Of a DNA stretch of 64,000 bases, positions 17,273 to 26,356 are shown one piece after another. This stretch comes from Sphingobacteriaceae bacterium (lineage in GTDB: Bacteria; Bacteroidota; Bacteroidia; B-17B0; Aurantibacillaceae). The notes below the pieces were generated by a model. That model was not told the origin of the DNA and did no database searches. It saw only the letters and a list, made by a program, of their open reading frames with translations. Position 1 is the first letter of the stretch. Every line of letters starts with the position of its first letter. The stretch covers positions 18,752 to 82,751 of the forward strand of contig CANGGP010000005.1 in assembly GCA_947453445.1 (NCBI GenBank), given 5' to 3'. Position numbers and translations under genes: made by a program.

Positions 17273-19225
17273 ATGAAAAAAATTTTACTTTCTGCGATAG
17301 GCGCGCTTTTATTAGGCGGCAGTTTCGCACAAACAACAAGCTTGTTAACTAAAACTTGTTACAGAGGTGCATTTGCACCGGCTCCAACGCCAATGTGGAC
17401 AGATAATTGGACCGAATGGGATCCACAAAACAAAGTATATCCAAGCGCTAACTTTACAGTTTCAGGAAATATTACTGCTAACACTACTTGGACAACAGGA
17501 CAAGTAATTTTATTATCGACACAATGTTTCGTTAAAAATAATTCAATTTTAACCATTCAACCCGGTGTAATTGTATTGGGTGATAAAAGTGTAACAGGTG
17601 CAGGTTTATTTGTTACCAAAGGTTCGCAAGTAATTGCAAATGGTACTGCAAGCCAGCCAATTGTATTTACTTCAAATCAAGCACCCGGCCAAAGAGGTTT
17701 AGGCGATTGGGGTGGTATTATCTTATTGGGTAAAGGCTCAAACAATAATCCAAACGGCATCAATAACGTTGAAGGTTTACCTGTAAGTTCTGATACTGAA
17801 TATGGTGGAGGTACTAGTCCTGATGACAACGACAATTCAGGTGTTTTAAAATACGTACGTATTGAATATGGTGGATATGTATATCAACCAAACAAAGAAA
17901 TCAATGGCTTAACATTGGGTGCTGTTGGAAGAAACACAACAATTGATTTTGTTCAAGTATCTTATTCTAATGATGATGCTTTTGAATGGTTTGGTGGTGC
18001 AGTAAATTGTCGTCATTTGGTGGCTTACCGTTGTTTAGATGATGATTTTGACACTGATAATGGTTTCCATGGTACAGTTCAATTTTGTTTAGGTGTGCGT
18101 GATCCACAAATTTCTGATAATCCAAGTGTTTCTACATCTGAAGCTTTTGAATCAGATAATGATCCAAATGGTACAACTGCAGATCCAAACACCAATGCTA
18201 TTTTCAGTAACATTACTGATATTGGTCCACTAAGAGGCGTATTAACTGCTACATATGCAAGTGGTTTTAGAAGAGGTGCACGTATTCGTCGTAACTCAAG
18301 CTTAAGAATCATCAATTCAATTTTAATGGATCACGCTACACGCGCTGTGTTTATTGATGGCAATTTATCTGAAGCAAATGCTGCAGGAACATCAAGCAAT
18401 ACCTTGGTATTCAAAAACAACATCTTAGCAGGTTATGGTCAAAAAGCCACTGAAAGTCAAACGGCTTCTACAGCTTTTAATGCTACCATCAATGCATGGG
18501 TTGCAGCTTATAACGATACTTTAAAGTTGTCATCTAATATTTTAACAACGCCATACAATTACACTGCGCCTGATTACCGCCCTGCTCCGGGCTCAATCGC
18601 TATGTCAGGTGCCAGTTTTACAGATGTAATTATTGCAGCAACTTCTAGCACTGTGGTGCCTAATGTTGCAGCTTCAATTGGTAATGGTTCGGTATGTATT
18701 GGTTTCCCTACAGGTACTTTAACACCATATACATTTACTGCTTCTTCAACCATCGATCCGGGTTATTGTTCTTTATCATGGTCTAGTCCTGTAGGTTTAA
18801 ACATCTCCAGCACAACCGCCATCAATCCAACTTTCACTGTATCAACATTGGGTACTTTTGTTGCTACTTTATCGGTAACGCATCAAAATTCTGCTAAAAC
18901 TGTAACTGTAAGCATCACCACTTATACTTGTGCTGATGTAGCAGTTCGTGCAAACGCAGCGAATGTGAGCGAAATCAATTTGTTTCCTAATCCAAGTAAC
19001 GATAATGTTGTGTTAAATGTAAACGCACAAGCATTGAGTCTTGTTTCAGTAAATATTTACGACATGACAGGTAAATTGGTAGCTGCTCCGGTTCAAAACC
19101 AAATTTTAAATTCAGGTGCCAACCAATACCAAATCAATACCAAAGATCTTCATAACGGTATTTACTTTGTAACATTGCAAAGCGGTAACAGTAAAGAAAC
19201 TGTTAAATTAGTGGTGAATCACTAA
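17273..19225 (+). CDS. T9SS-exported surface protein with beta-helix-like repeats and type A sorting domain
   Basis: A 650-aa secreted protein. It has a signal peptide (MKKILLSAIGALLLGGSFAQ), a region of about 360 residues rich in short beta-strand repeats and Asn/Gly/Asp turns that looks like a right-handed beta-helix (ILTIQPGVIVLGDKSV, GGIILLGKG, LKYVRIEYGG), then a PKD-like stretch, and a C-terminal T9SS type A sorting domain from about residue 570 (NLFPNPSNDNVVLNV, IYDMTGKLV, GIYFVTLQSG). It should be exported by the type IX system and attached to the cell surface. It follows a TonB receptor and ends in a strong terminator. I do not recognise a catalytic motif. Confidence 0.88.
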   Translation: MKKILLSAIGALLLGGSFAQTTSLLTKTCYRGAFAPAPTPMWTDNWTEWDPQNKVYPSANFTVSGNITANTTWTTGQVILLSTQCFVKNNSILTIQPGVIVLGDKSVTGAGLFVTKGSQVIANGTASQPIVFTSNQAPGQRGLGDWGGIILLGKGSNNNPNGINNVEGLPVSSDTEYGGGTSPDDNDNSGVLKYVRIEYGGYVYQPNKEINGLTLGAVGRNTTIDFVQVSYSNDDAFEWFGGAVNCRHLVAYRCLDDDFDTDNGFHGTVQFCLGVRDPQISDNPSVSTSEAFESDNDPNGTTADPNTNAIFSNITDIGPLRGVLTATYASGFRRGARIRRNSSLRIINSILMDHATRAVFIDGNLSEANAAGTSSNTLVFKNNILAGYGQKATESQTASTAFNATINAWVAAYNDTLKLSSNILTTPYNYTAPDYRPAPGSIAMSGASFTDVIIAATSSTVVPNVAASIGNGSVCIGFPTGTLTPYTFTASSTIDPGYCSLSWSSPVGLNISSTTAINPTFTVSTLGTFVATLSVTHQNSAKTVTVSITTYTCADVAVRANAANVSEINLFPNPSNDNVVLNVNAQALSLVSVNIYDMTGKLVAAPVQNQILNSGANQYQINTKDLHNGIYFVTLQSGNSKETVKLVVNH

Positions 19226-19244
19226 ATAGATTTTGTTACTCATT

Positions 19245-19275
19245 AAAACGCCTGCTATTTTTAGCGGGCGTTTTT
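19245..19275 (+). terminator. Terminator of the T9SS protein gene
   Basis: ACGCCtGCT and AGCgGGCGT pair around ATTTTT, followed by TTTTTG. It begins 20 bp after the stop and ends 3 bp before the ATG of the next small ORF. Confidence 0.85.
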
Positions 19276-19278
19276 GTT

Positions 19279-19671
19279 ATGAATAAAAGAAAGATATTGC
19301 TTGCAAAGAATAAAATTGAGTTGTGTAAAAAACAAAAAAACAGCTTGGAGGCACTCCTTCGTCTTTACCATCTGAATTTTCAACTGCTTTGTTTTTTACT
19401 AGAGTCATCCATTCCTAATTTATCCTTACAGCATAAAAAAAACAAAGAGGTATTGGCGCTTCTTACACAAGAACTTGAAATCAATCCGCAGTTAAAAACA
19501 TTGATCAATAAAAAAAACAGCAAGCCGGTTAAAATTTGGTTAAGGCAAATGGATACAACACTTAAAGCCATGAAGCACAGCCTTCCAAAAAACACGCTTT
19601 CACAAATCAATCAGGGAGAGGCAGTGTTTTTATTACTCAATATTTCTGCCAATAAATTGTTTGTAAAATAG
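19279..19671 (+). CDS. Small protein of unknown function
   Basis: A 130-aa Lys/Leu-rich, mainly helical cytosolic protein that I do not recognise. It has no signal peptide or membrane span. Heptad-like stretches of leucine and lysine run through residues 10-80. The start ATG is only 3 bp beyond the terminator of the T9SS gene, so no ordinary promoter fits between them. Either some transcripts read through or the promoter overlaps the terminator. The clean 130-codon frame argues for a real gene, but it could be a chance ORF. Confidence 0.5.
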   Translation: MNKRKILLAKNKIELCKKQKNSLEALLRLYHLNFQLLCFLLESSIPNLSLQHKKNKEVLALLTQELEINPQLKTLINKKNSKPVKIWLRQMDTTLKAMKHSLPKNTLSQINQGEAVFLLLNISANKLFVK

Positions 19672-19787
19672 CTTTTGTTTCAGCGCTATTTTTAAAAACC
19701 ACTGCAATACATTCAAATACAATTTAATGTTTATATAACGTTCACTTGTCCTTGTCTTAAACTTAAAAGTTAAACTTTACCTTTAAG

Positions 19788-20471
19788 ATGAGCGCCTTTC
19801 AGCCCTGTATAGTTTTTGTTGACAATACCATTCACCGTATTTTTAAAACGGTCGACAGCCTCAAGCATGGTTTCCAAAACATACGCTTATTTAAAACAGA
19901 GGAAGAATTTTGGGAATTTAATGAAAGTGAAATTCCTGATGTGGTTTTGCTTAATCTCGATTTGGTGCCAAACGACGCAGTGGCGATTCTGAAGGAAATT
20001 AAATCGAAGTACCGCGAATTTGCCCCAAGTGTAATTATCTATTCCGAAAAGCAAGATGACTTTGTGGTTGAATTGGCTTTTAATTCGGGGGCCGACGGAT
20101 TTATAAGCTTTCACAACAAGGCTTCGGTTTTAGAATTGTTCTTAAAAAATTTGTTGCGCCGAAAAACCAAACAATTGGCTAAATCTGAAAGGGCGGTTAT
20201 CATAGATAATGACAAGTACCTCATTTTTAAAAACGGAACTGCCATTCAATTGCCAAGGAAAGAGTTTAAATTATTTGAGCTGCTTTATCATCAACACGAA
20301 AAATTTTTCACAAAAAAAGAAATTGCCAAACTAATTTGGCAAGATGAAACTGTTGCCGCCAAGCGAACCATTGATGTGCATGTGTATAACATTCGCCAGT
20401 TTTTTGGCAAACGCATTATACAATCGCAAAAAGGAAAAGGTTATCGCATGAACAAGAAAGTGATTTCTTAA
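19788..20471 (+). CDS. OmpR-family regulator with degenerate, non-phosphorylatable receiver
   Basis: A 227-aa protein with the same domain layout and length as the regulator at 13438-14121. The C-terminal winged helix is well preserved (LPRKEFKLFELL, KRTIDVHVYNIRQFFG, GKGYRM). The receiver keeps the fold pattern but has lost its chemistry: the acidic pair is Asp12/Asn13, the phospho-acceptor position is Asn56 (LLNLDLV), and the conserved Lys-Pro at 108-109 is Phe-His. It therefore cannot be controlled by normal phosphotransfer and is an atypical regulator, perhaps acting constitutively, by ligand, or by dimerising with its paralogue. A repeated TTAAACTT lies just upstream (19757-19764, 19770-19777). 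Confidence 0.85.
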   Translation: MSAFQPCIVFVDNTIHRIFKTVDSLKHGFQNIRLFKTEEEFWEFNESEIPDVVLLNLDLVPNDAVAILKEIKSKYREFAPSVIIYSEKQDDFVVELAFNSGADGFISFHNKASVLELFLKNLLRRKTKQLAKSERAVIIDNDKYLIFKNGTAIQLPRKEFKLFELLYHQHEKFFTKKEIAKLIWQDETVAAKRTIDVHVYNIRQFFGKRIIQSQKGKGYRMNKKVIS

Positions 20472-20672
20472 CCGCGCTTTTACATTAACAGTTACTTTTA
20501 TTCTAATACACTTAAAGGCATTCGCCAATAAGGCATACTAATCACCTTCATGATGCGAATTATTCGCCAAAAAAATCAAAAAAAAGCCCCGTATTTAAAT
20601 ATTTTTTAAATGCTGCCATTTAGTTTATAAATTTATACGGAAAAAAATTACAAAGATTAATTGTTAAGAACC

Positions 20673-21710
20673 ATGAACTTAAAGAAAACCATTGCGACTA
20701 TTTTGTTTGGCATATTGACTTTGAATTATTTTGCACAGAATGAAAACGAAGGCTTGGTGAAGTGGATCAGCATTAAAGAGGCACAAGAAAAAATCAAAAC
20801 AGTGCCTAAGCCCATTATTCTTGATATATACACCGATTGGTGCGGTTGGTGTAAACACATGATGAAAACCACCTATTCAAATCCGGGATTAGCCGAATAT
20901 ATTAATACCAATTTTTACCCGGTGAAGTTTAATGCCGAAACAAAAGATACCATCGTGTATGATGGAAAAACTTACAAGTCTACCTCTAAAGAACCCAAAG
21001 CCCCTCACGAATTGGCGATTAAATTTTTGGGTGAGCGATTGAGTTATCCCTCAACGATGTTTATCACCAACAATTACCAATTTAATTTGTTAACACAAGG
21101 TTTTTTGGAGGATAAAAAAATTGAACCCATTTTAATTTTTATGGTTGAAAATGCATGGCAAACCACTGTTTTCGATGAGTTCAACAAACATTTCAACCAA
21201 ACATTCATGGATACCAATTACAAAAAAATTGCTGTGCCTTTGGTTGATATCAAAGACTTAGAAAAAGTACAAAAGAAAAAACCTAAAAAAACCTTGATTT
21301 GCATAAGTGCCGATTTCTGTAATACCGGCAAGGTGATGAACAAAACAAGTTTCACCGACACTTGCATTGGTAATTACGTGAACAAAAATTTCCACTTGGT
21401 TCAATTTAATGCCGCTTCGAAGGATACCATTGTTTTTAAAAATGAAAAGCATTACAACACTCCAATTAATAATTATCCTTTTAATACCCTTGCTTTCAGA
21501 TTAACAAATAACCGCTTAACTTTACCTTGTTTGTGCGTGATGGATGAAGATTTAAACATTATCGACGTATTGGGTTCATATCAATCGCCCGAACACTTAA
21601 AGCCTATTTTGGCCTATTTTGCCAGCAATAGTTATAAGGATAAAACAAAAACCTTTAATGATTTTATGCAAGAAGAATATTTAAAGGGCGCAGTAAAACA
21701 GAAAAAATGA
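20673..21710 (+). CDS. Exported protein with two thioredoxin-like domains
   Basis: A 345-aa protein. The start is placed at the ATG that gives the signal peptide MNLKKTIATILFGILTLNYFAQ. The first thioredoxin-like domain carries a canonical active site, DWCGWCK (Cys57, Cys60), as in periplasmic thiol reductases of the DUF255/thioredoxin-7 type. The second (residues about 215-330; SADFCNTGKV) keeps one cysteine and lacks CxxC, so it is probably a structural or substrate-binding copy. Its stop overlaps the start of a polytopic membrane protein gene (ATGA), so the two are coupled and may form a redox pair across the membrane. Confidence 0.8.
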   Translation: MNLKKTIATILFGILTLNYFAQNENEGLVKWISIKEAQEKIKTVPKPIILDIYTDWCGWCKHMMKTTYSNPGLAEYINTNFYPVKFNAETKDTIVYDGKTYKSTSKEPKAPHELAIKFLGERLSYPSTMFITNNYQFNLLTQGFLEDKKIEPILIFMVENAWQTTVFDEFNKHFNQTFMDTNYKKIAVPLVDIKDLEKVQKKKPKKTLICISADFCNTGKVMNKTSFTDTCIGNYVNKNFHLVQFNAASKDTIVFKNEKHYNTPINNYPFNTLAFRLTNNRLTLPCLCVMDEDLNIIDVLGSYQSPEHLKPILAYFASNSYKDKTKTFNDFMQEEYLKGAVKQKK

Positions 21711-22666
21711 AGCCACAAACCATCCACCATCTAAATAGCGGATTAATCATCTTATCATGTATAATCGCTTTTTACATTCCTTTCGAATTGTTTTTATTTT
21801 CATACGGCATCTTGGGGCCTTTGCATTACATGACCGAAATAGGATGGTTGCACAAAAAAAATTATTTCACCAAAGGCAAATACGATTTTGTATTTCTACT
21901 CATTGCTTGCACCATTTTGGTATATTGGAATTTTAGTCCGCCAAAAAACTTTTCCATCATTGCCGATTGGATATTGTTCTCCTTATTAGGGTCTATTGCC
22001 TTTGTATTTATCAAAGATTGGTTGTACCGTTTTGTTTTGTTTGCCCTGTGTTTTGTGACTGTAGGCTTCTTAAACAATTCCTCTGAATTTTATACTTGGG
22101 CAGGTGTGTTTTTGCCTACCATTATCCATGTATTTATTTTTACATGGGCCTTTATGTTGTACGGGGTTTTGAAGGAAAAATCTTGGCCTGGCCTTATTTC
22201 AATTATTGTTTTGGTGACTTGTTCCATTTTATTGTTCACCATACAACCCCAAAGCTTAATTTATCAGGTAAGCGAATACACCAAAACTTCTTATGGGCCT
22301 TTTAACGAGTTAAACTTCCGACTCATTAATTTCTTTCACCTCGATCATCTCACTGAAATAAAAGACATTTTTAGCACAAACGCCGGCTTTGTGATTATGC
22401 GATTTATTGCATTTGCTTATACTTACCATTATTTGAACTGGTTTTCAAAAACATCAGTTATTAAATGGCATCAAGTACCCAAAGGCTTTTTGATTGTTAC
22501 GGGCATCTTATGGATCATTTCATGCACACTATACATCTATGACTATAGTTTAGGACTTAAAATGTTGTTTTTCTTGAGTTTTTTGCATGTTTTCCTCGAA
22601 TTTCCGCTCAATGTGGTATCATTTACCGGCATCGGCAAAGAATTAGTGGCCATTACCAAGCGGTAA
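21707..22666 (+). CDS. Polytopic membrane protein with conserved-looking histidines
   Basis: A 319-aa inner-membrane protein with about eight or nine hydrophobic segments. Several histidines lie in or near membrane segments (GPLHYMTE, YTYHYLNWF, SFLHVFLEFP), which suggests a metal site. I recall similar proteins being labelled beta-carotene dioxygenase-like in this phylum, but I cannot confirm that and give it no name. It overlaps the double thioredoxin gene by 4 bp, so the two should be co-translated. Electron transfer through the membrane or a di-metal oxygenase are both possible. Confidence 0.65.
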   Translation: MKPQTIHHLNSGLIILSCIIAFYIPFELFLFSYGILGPLHYMTEIGWLHKKNYFTKGKYDFVFLLIACTILVYWNFSPPKNFSIIADWILFSLLGSIAFVFIKDWLYRFVLFALCFVTVGFLNNSSEFYTWAGVFLPTIIHVFIFTWAFMLYGVLKEKSWPGLISIIVLVTCSILLFTIQPQSLIYQVSEYTKTSYGPFNELNFRLINFFHLDHLTEIKDIFSTNAGFVIMRFIAFAYTYHYLNWFSKTSVIKWHQVPKGFLIVTGILWIISCTLYIYDYSLGLKMLFFLSFLHVFLEFPLNVVSFTGIGKELVAITKR

Positions 22667-22713
22667 TTCGGATTTATTTTATAAATTCGGTATCCATAAA
22701 CCATTAAACAAAC

Positions 22714-24033
22714 ATGAAAAACACAAAATTATTTATTAGCATTATGCTTTCAGTAGCTGTATTGCTATTCAACAATTGTAAGAAATCCAGCACGAGCTCT
22801 ACTGACAGTTCGTCTTCAAGTTCAAGCTCTTCGTCGGACAAAAAGTATGCTTTGGTGATTGATAACGGTGCAGTTTCTGTAGATGTTACCAAAAGTATTT
22901 CTTTTTCTGCCCACTTGGTAAGTTCAACCGGGTCAATTATTAATCCAAGTGGTATTTCTTGGAGCAGTAATATTGGCGGCATGTCGGGTTCAACATTTAT
23001 GTTCAACAACGATACAACAGGTATTGTTTCGGCTTCTGTGCAATACGAAGGACAAACCTATTCGGCATCTGTGCCTGTTTGTGTTCAACCTTTAAACAGC
23101 ACACAAGTATTTGAAGTGGTGCCGTCAGCCATCATTTGGTCAACCAATTCAGGTGATATTCAATTAAACACTGTTTATTTTGGCACTTCCTCAGCGTCTT
23201 ATGCATTCAGCTCAGATGATGCCAGTGTTGCCAGTGTTTCTTCAAACGGATTGATCAGCTTTAAAAAAGTTGGTAATACAAGAATTAAGGTTACAGGTAC
23301 CATCAATGGAAAAGCCAGTGTATTTATAGTGCCGGTAATGGTTGTTGGTGAGCCTGAAGTGCCACTTCCTGTAACGCGTATTGTTGTAACGCCTTCTATG
23401 TATGAAATGTTTAGAGGCGAAAAAATTCAATTAAACGCAAAAGCATACAACAGCAAAGGTGAAGATGTAAGCAGCACTGTTACTTTTAATTATTTAGTGG
23501 TGCCTAAAATTGAAGAAGATGAAGATCCAAATTCAAGTACTACACCAACAGCAGTGAGTGTTAGCGCAAGCGGTGAAGTAAGTGCTAAAGATTTAGGCAG
23601 TGCATACGTAAAAGTTACTGCGGCAGGCTTACAAGCACAATCTGAAATCATTGTGAATCCTGATACCGTATTAATTGTATCGCCATTTTTTACCACACTA
23701 GGTGGCTTGAACATCATCAATTTCCCTCCGACGCCTAACCCTACATCTGTAAACTTAACTGCCAATACTTATAAGGTTGATCGAATAGCTTACAGAGCAA
23801 AAAATGGCAGTAATTATTTAAACAGCATCGCCAATCCTTCAAACTTACAATGGGATTTACCTTTAACCGGTGTTCCTGATATTGATAATTTATTCAATAT
23901 AGTAACCTTAAGTGCAAAATCAAACAGTGGATGTACCGCCACCTTAAAAAGCGGCAGCATTCCGGGTTTATCTACTTTTGTGATTGCGCATTCAGGCGAT
24001 TTGGGCGGTGTTTGCACCATTATGTCAAATTAA
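22714..24033 (+). CDS. Lipoprotein with bacterial Ig-like (BIG2) domains
   Basis: A 439-aa lipoprotein. The lipobox ends LLFNNC (Cys22), followed by a low-complexity Ser/Thr linker with a run of ten serines, as often seen just after the lipid anchor of surface lipoproteins. The remainder is built from Ig-like strands; BIG2-type motifs include VASVSSNGLISFKKVGNTRI and GEVSAKDLGSAYVKVTA. It is probably outer-membrane or surface anchored and structural or adhesive. A strong terminator follows, so it is monocistronic. No enzyme motif is seen. Confidence 0.8.
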   Translation: MKNTKLFISIMLSVAVLLFNNCKKSSTSSTDSSSSSSSSSSDKKYALVIDNGAVSVDVTKSISFSAHLVSSTGSIINPSGISWSSNIGGMSGSTFMFNNDTTGIVSASVQYEGQTYSASVPVCVQPLNSTQVFEVVPSAIIWSTNSGDIQLNTVYFGTSSASYAFSSDDASVASVSSNGLISFKKVGNTRIKVTGTINGKASVFIVPVMVVGEPEVPLPVTRIVVTPSMYEMFRGEKIQLNAKAYNSKGEDVSSTVTFNYLVVPKIEEDEDPNSSTTPTAVSVSASGEVSAKDLGSAYVKVTAAGLQAQSEIIVNPDTVLIVSPFFTTLGGLNIINFPPTPNPTSVNLTANTYKVDRIAYRAKNGSNYLNSIANPSNLQWDLPLTGVPDIDNLFNIVTLSAKSNSGCTATLKSGSIPGLSTFVIAHSGDLGGVCTIMSN

Positions 24034-24051
24034 TCGTTTTAAAATAACAAT

Positions 24052-24086
24052 AAAGCCCTCGGTTTTTTACCGGGGGCTTTTTGTTT
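24052..24086 (+). terminator. Terminator of the Ig-like lipoprotein gene
   Basis: AAAGCCCTCGGT and ACCGGGGGCTTT pair around TTTTT, followed by TTG and a T-run. It lies 18 bp after the stop. Confidence 0.85.
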
Positions 24087-24245
24087 TACAATAAGGCGAT
24101 TAACTTGCCATAAAGGCAACACAGAAATTGCGGGCTATCACTCTATTTTACTTAATTAACATAGCAATTGTCAAAACTCCGCAATTTGTTATTTCCTTAA
24201 AACAAAGTTTTTCGTAACTTTATTTATTATATTTATTGTTCACCC

Positions 24246-25265
24246 ATGCGTGTATTAAAGTTAATAGCCCTTTTGCCTTTAATCCTGATTTTAAGTTCAG
24301 GCTCGGGTTCGCATGCAAACAAAGGTGATAAGGATAAAACTTCCAACAATAAGCAAGATGAAAACGAACCTTTGGGTTTGTGCAAGAATGTGGTGGGGGT
24401 TTTAAATCCGCAAACGAATTTTAATGAGAATTATATTTTTGACCGTCAATTGTATTTACATAAAGTAGATGAATTGCAAAATGTAAAATATTGGCGCGCC
24501 ATTATGAATTTGCATCAAGATACGGCCTTGATGTGTTTCGCCAATAGTCGTGAAGTAATTGCCAAAGTGTGTTTAAAGGATTGGAATGCCAAAGACGAAT
24601 TATGCAAAAAAGAATTTAAAGATAGCTTACGAACGCTTTACCACGCCGACACCTCAAGCAGGGTGCTAATAACGGCAGGAAAAAAGTTCTTTTATGATTT
24701 TGATAAAGCATCCTTGAATTTTCAAAGAGGCATACACTGTTTTATTGAAAACGGCGTAGACCCTTGGTTCGCGCAAGCCATCCTGTTGATTGAAAGTCCG
24801 AATAAACTCCAAAAATCAAATGTTGGTGCTTACGGTTCGTTTCAATTAATGAAAGATGTGGCCCGCATGTATGGCTTAAAAGTGAACAAACAAATTGATG
24901 AACGTGCCATTTTTGAGCGCAGCGCATACGCTGCCAGCAGTTTATTAAAAAACATTTGTATACCGAACACGTTAAAAATGCTCGATTCATTAAAAATTTG
25001 TGATGTCAATCAAGATGAGCTTTGGTTTAAATTGTTAGTGATGCACGTTTACCACGCCGGTTCAGGCAATGTGCAAAAGGCCTTGTTTTCGTTCGCACCT
25101 AGCGAAGGCAACATGGACATTATTTATAACTTATGGAAAACCAATGTGGGTTATTTTAAAACCCAATCGCAAAATTATTCGCAATTGGTTTTAGCTGCAA
25201 TGCTCGAAATGAACACACGACTCGATTTGCGCAGCAAGCAACTCTTGATGGCTACAAATAATTAG
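24246..25265 (+). CDS. Lytic transglycosylase (SLT domain), exported
   Basis: A 339-aa envelope enzyme that cuts peptidoglycan glycan strands. It has an N-terminal hydrophobic signal (residues 4-18), then a polar Lys/Asn linker. The catalytic domain starts near residue 160, with the catalytic Glu183 in LLIESPNKLQ followed by the signature GAYGSFQLM, then MHVYHAGSGN, matching family-1 SLT domains. Six cysteines at residues 46-165 may form disulfides. It stands alone upstream of hemB. Confidence 0.82.
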   Translation: MRVLKLIALLPLILILSSGSGSHANKGDKDKTSNNKQDENEPLGLCKNVVGVLNPQTNFNENYIFDRQLYLHKVDELQNVKYWRAIMNLHQDTALMCFANSREVIAKVCLKDWNAKDELCKKEFKDSLRTLYHADTSSRVLITAGKKFFYDFDKASLNFQRGIHCFIENGVDPWFAQAILLIESPNKLQKSNVGAYGSFQLMKDVARMYGLKVNKQIDERAIFERSAYAASSLLKNICIPNTLKMLDSLKICDVNQDELWFKLLVMHVYHAGSGNVQKALFSFAPSEGNMDIIYNLWKTNVGYFKTQSQNYSQLVLAAMLEMNTRLDLRSKQLLMATNN

Positions 25266-25295
25266 GATTTCCTTTACCCTTAAGTAAAATTGAAG

Positions 25296-25303
25296 TAATT
25301 TTG
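25296..25303 (+). promoter_or_regulatory. -7 box of hemB, predicted near-leaderless
   Basis: TAATTTTG matches TAnnTTTG exactly and lies 7 nt before the hemB ATG, predicting a leader of about 4 nt. Confidence 0.55.
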
Positions 25304-25310
25304 TATCCCT

Positions 25311-26288
25311 ATGATTCAATTAACACAACGCCCGCGCCGTAACCGCAAAAGCGCAACCATTCGTAACTTGGTGCAAGAAAATTCGCTCAGTGTAAACGAC
25401 TTCATTTACCCCCTGTTTTTAATCGATGGCAAAAATAAAAAATCTGAAGTGCAGTCTATGCCCGGCATTTACCGTTACAGCTTAGATTTGTTGCTAAAAG
25501 AAATTGAAATTTGCATGAATCTTGGCATTCAAGCCTTTGATGTGTTTCCAAACATTGCCGAAAAATTAAAAGATAAAACAGCCAGCGAATCTTTAAATAA
25601 AAGAGGCTTATACCTTACTGCGCTGCGCGAAATAAAAAAACGTTTTCCCGAAGCAGCCATCATGACCGATGTGGCCATGGATCCATACAGCAGCGACGGG
25701 CACGACGGTTATGTAAAAAACGGCGAAATTTTAAACGATAAAACGCTCGATATTTTGGCCAAAATGGCCGTGGCGCAAGCCGATGCAGGAGCCGATATTA
25801 TTGGTCCGAGCGACATGATGGATGGCCGCGTAGGCTATATTCGCGAGCAATTGGATGTGAACGGATTTACCAACGTTTCCATTATGAGTTACACCGCCAA
25901 GTATGCCAGCGCATTTTATGGGCCCTTTAGAGATGCTTTAAACAGCGCCCCTAAAATGGGGGATAAAAAAACCTATCAAATGAATCCGGCGAACAGTCTC
26001 GAAGCCTTAACTGAAGCCGAACTCGACACAATTGAAGGCGCTGATTTTTTAATGGTAAAACCGGCATTGAGCTATTTGGATGTGATTAAATTATTGAAAG
26101 ACAACAGCACTTTACCCATTGCAGCCTATAACGTAAGTGGGGAGTACGCCATGGTAAAAGCGGCTGCTGCCAAAGGTTGGATTGACGGTGACCGCGTACG
26201 CGACGAAATTCTGTTGAGTATTAAACGCGCCGGGGCCTCAGTAATACTAAGTTATTTTGCAAAAGAGTTTGCAATTTCAAGAAAATAA
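25311..26288 (+). CDS. hemB: Delta-aminolevulinic acid dehydratase (porphobilinogen synthase)
   Basis: This enzyme condenses two 5-aminolevulinate molecules to porphobilinogen in haem synthesis. It is 325 aa, normal length. The two Schiff-base lysines are visible: Lys197 (SYTAKYASAFYGPFRDA) and Lys250 (FLMVKPALSYLD). At the metal site the three cysteines of zinc-type enzymes are replaced (VAMDPYSSDGHDG; Ala122, Asp124, Asp132), so this is the magnesium-type Asp-rich form. It is monocistronic, with a near-leaderless promoter and its own terminator. Confidence 0.97.
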   Translation: MIQLTQRPRRNRKSATIRNLVQENSLSVNDFIYPLFLIDGKNKKSEVQSMPGIYRYSLDLLLKEIEICMNLGIQAFDVFPNIAEKLKDKTASESLNKRGLYLTALREIKKRFPEAAIMTDVAMDPYSSDGHDGYVKNGEILNDKTLDILAKMAVAQADAGADIIGPSDMMDGRVGYIREQLDVNGFTNVSIMSYTAKYASAFYGPFRDALNSAPKMGDKKTYQMNPANSLEALTEAELDTIEGADFLMVKPALSYLDVIKLLKDNSTLPIAAYNVSGEYAMVKAAAAKGWIDGDRVRDEILLSIKRAGASVILSYFAKEFAISRK

Positions 26289-26289
26289 T

Positions 26290-26316
26290 TACCTTAGTAA
26301 AAGCTAAGGTATTTTG
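26290..26316 (+). terminator. Hairpin terminator after hemB
   Basis: TACCTTAG and CTAAGGTA pair perfectly around TAAAAG, followed by TTTTG. It begins just after the hemB stop codon. The T-run is short. Confidence 0.6.
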
Positions 26317-26356
26317 TGAGAGCATATTTCAACAAACAGAATAAAAATTTCAATTT

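Noticed and set aside
22704..23009. 101-codon frame antisense to the Ig-like lipoprotein
   Set aside because: Its acidic run is only the complement of the lipoprotein's serine stretch.
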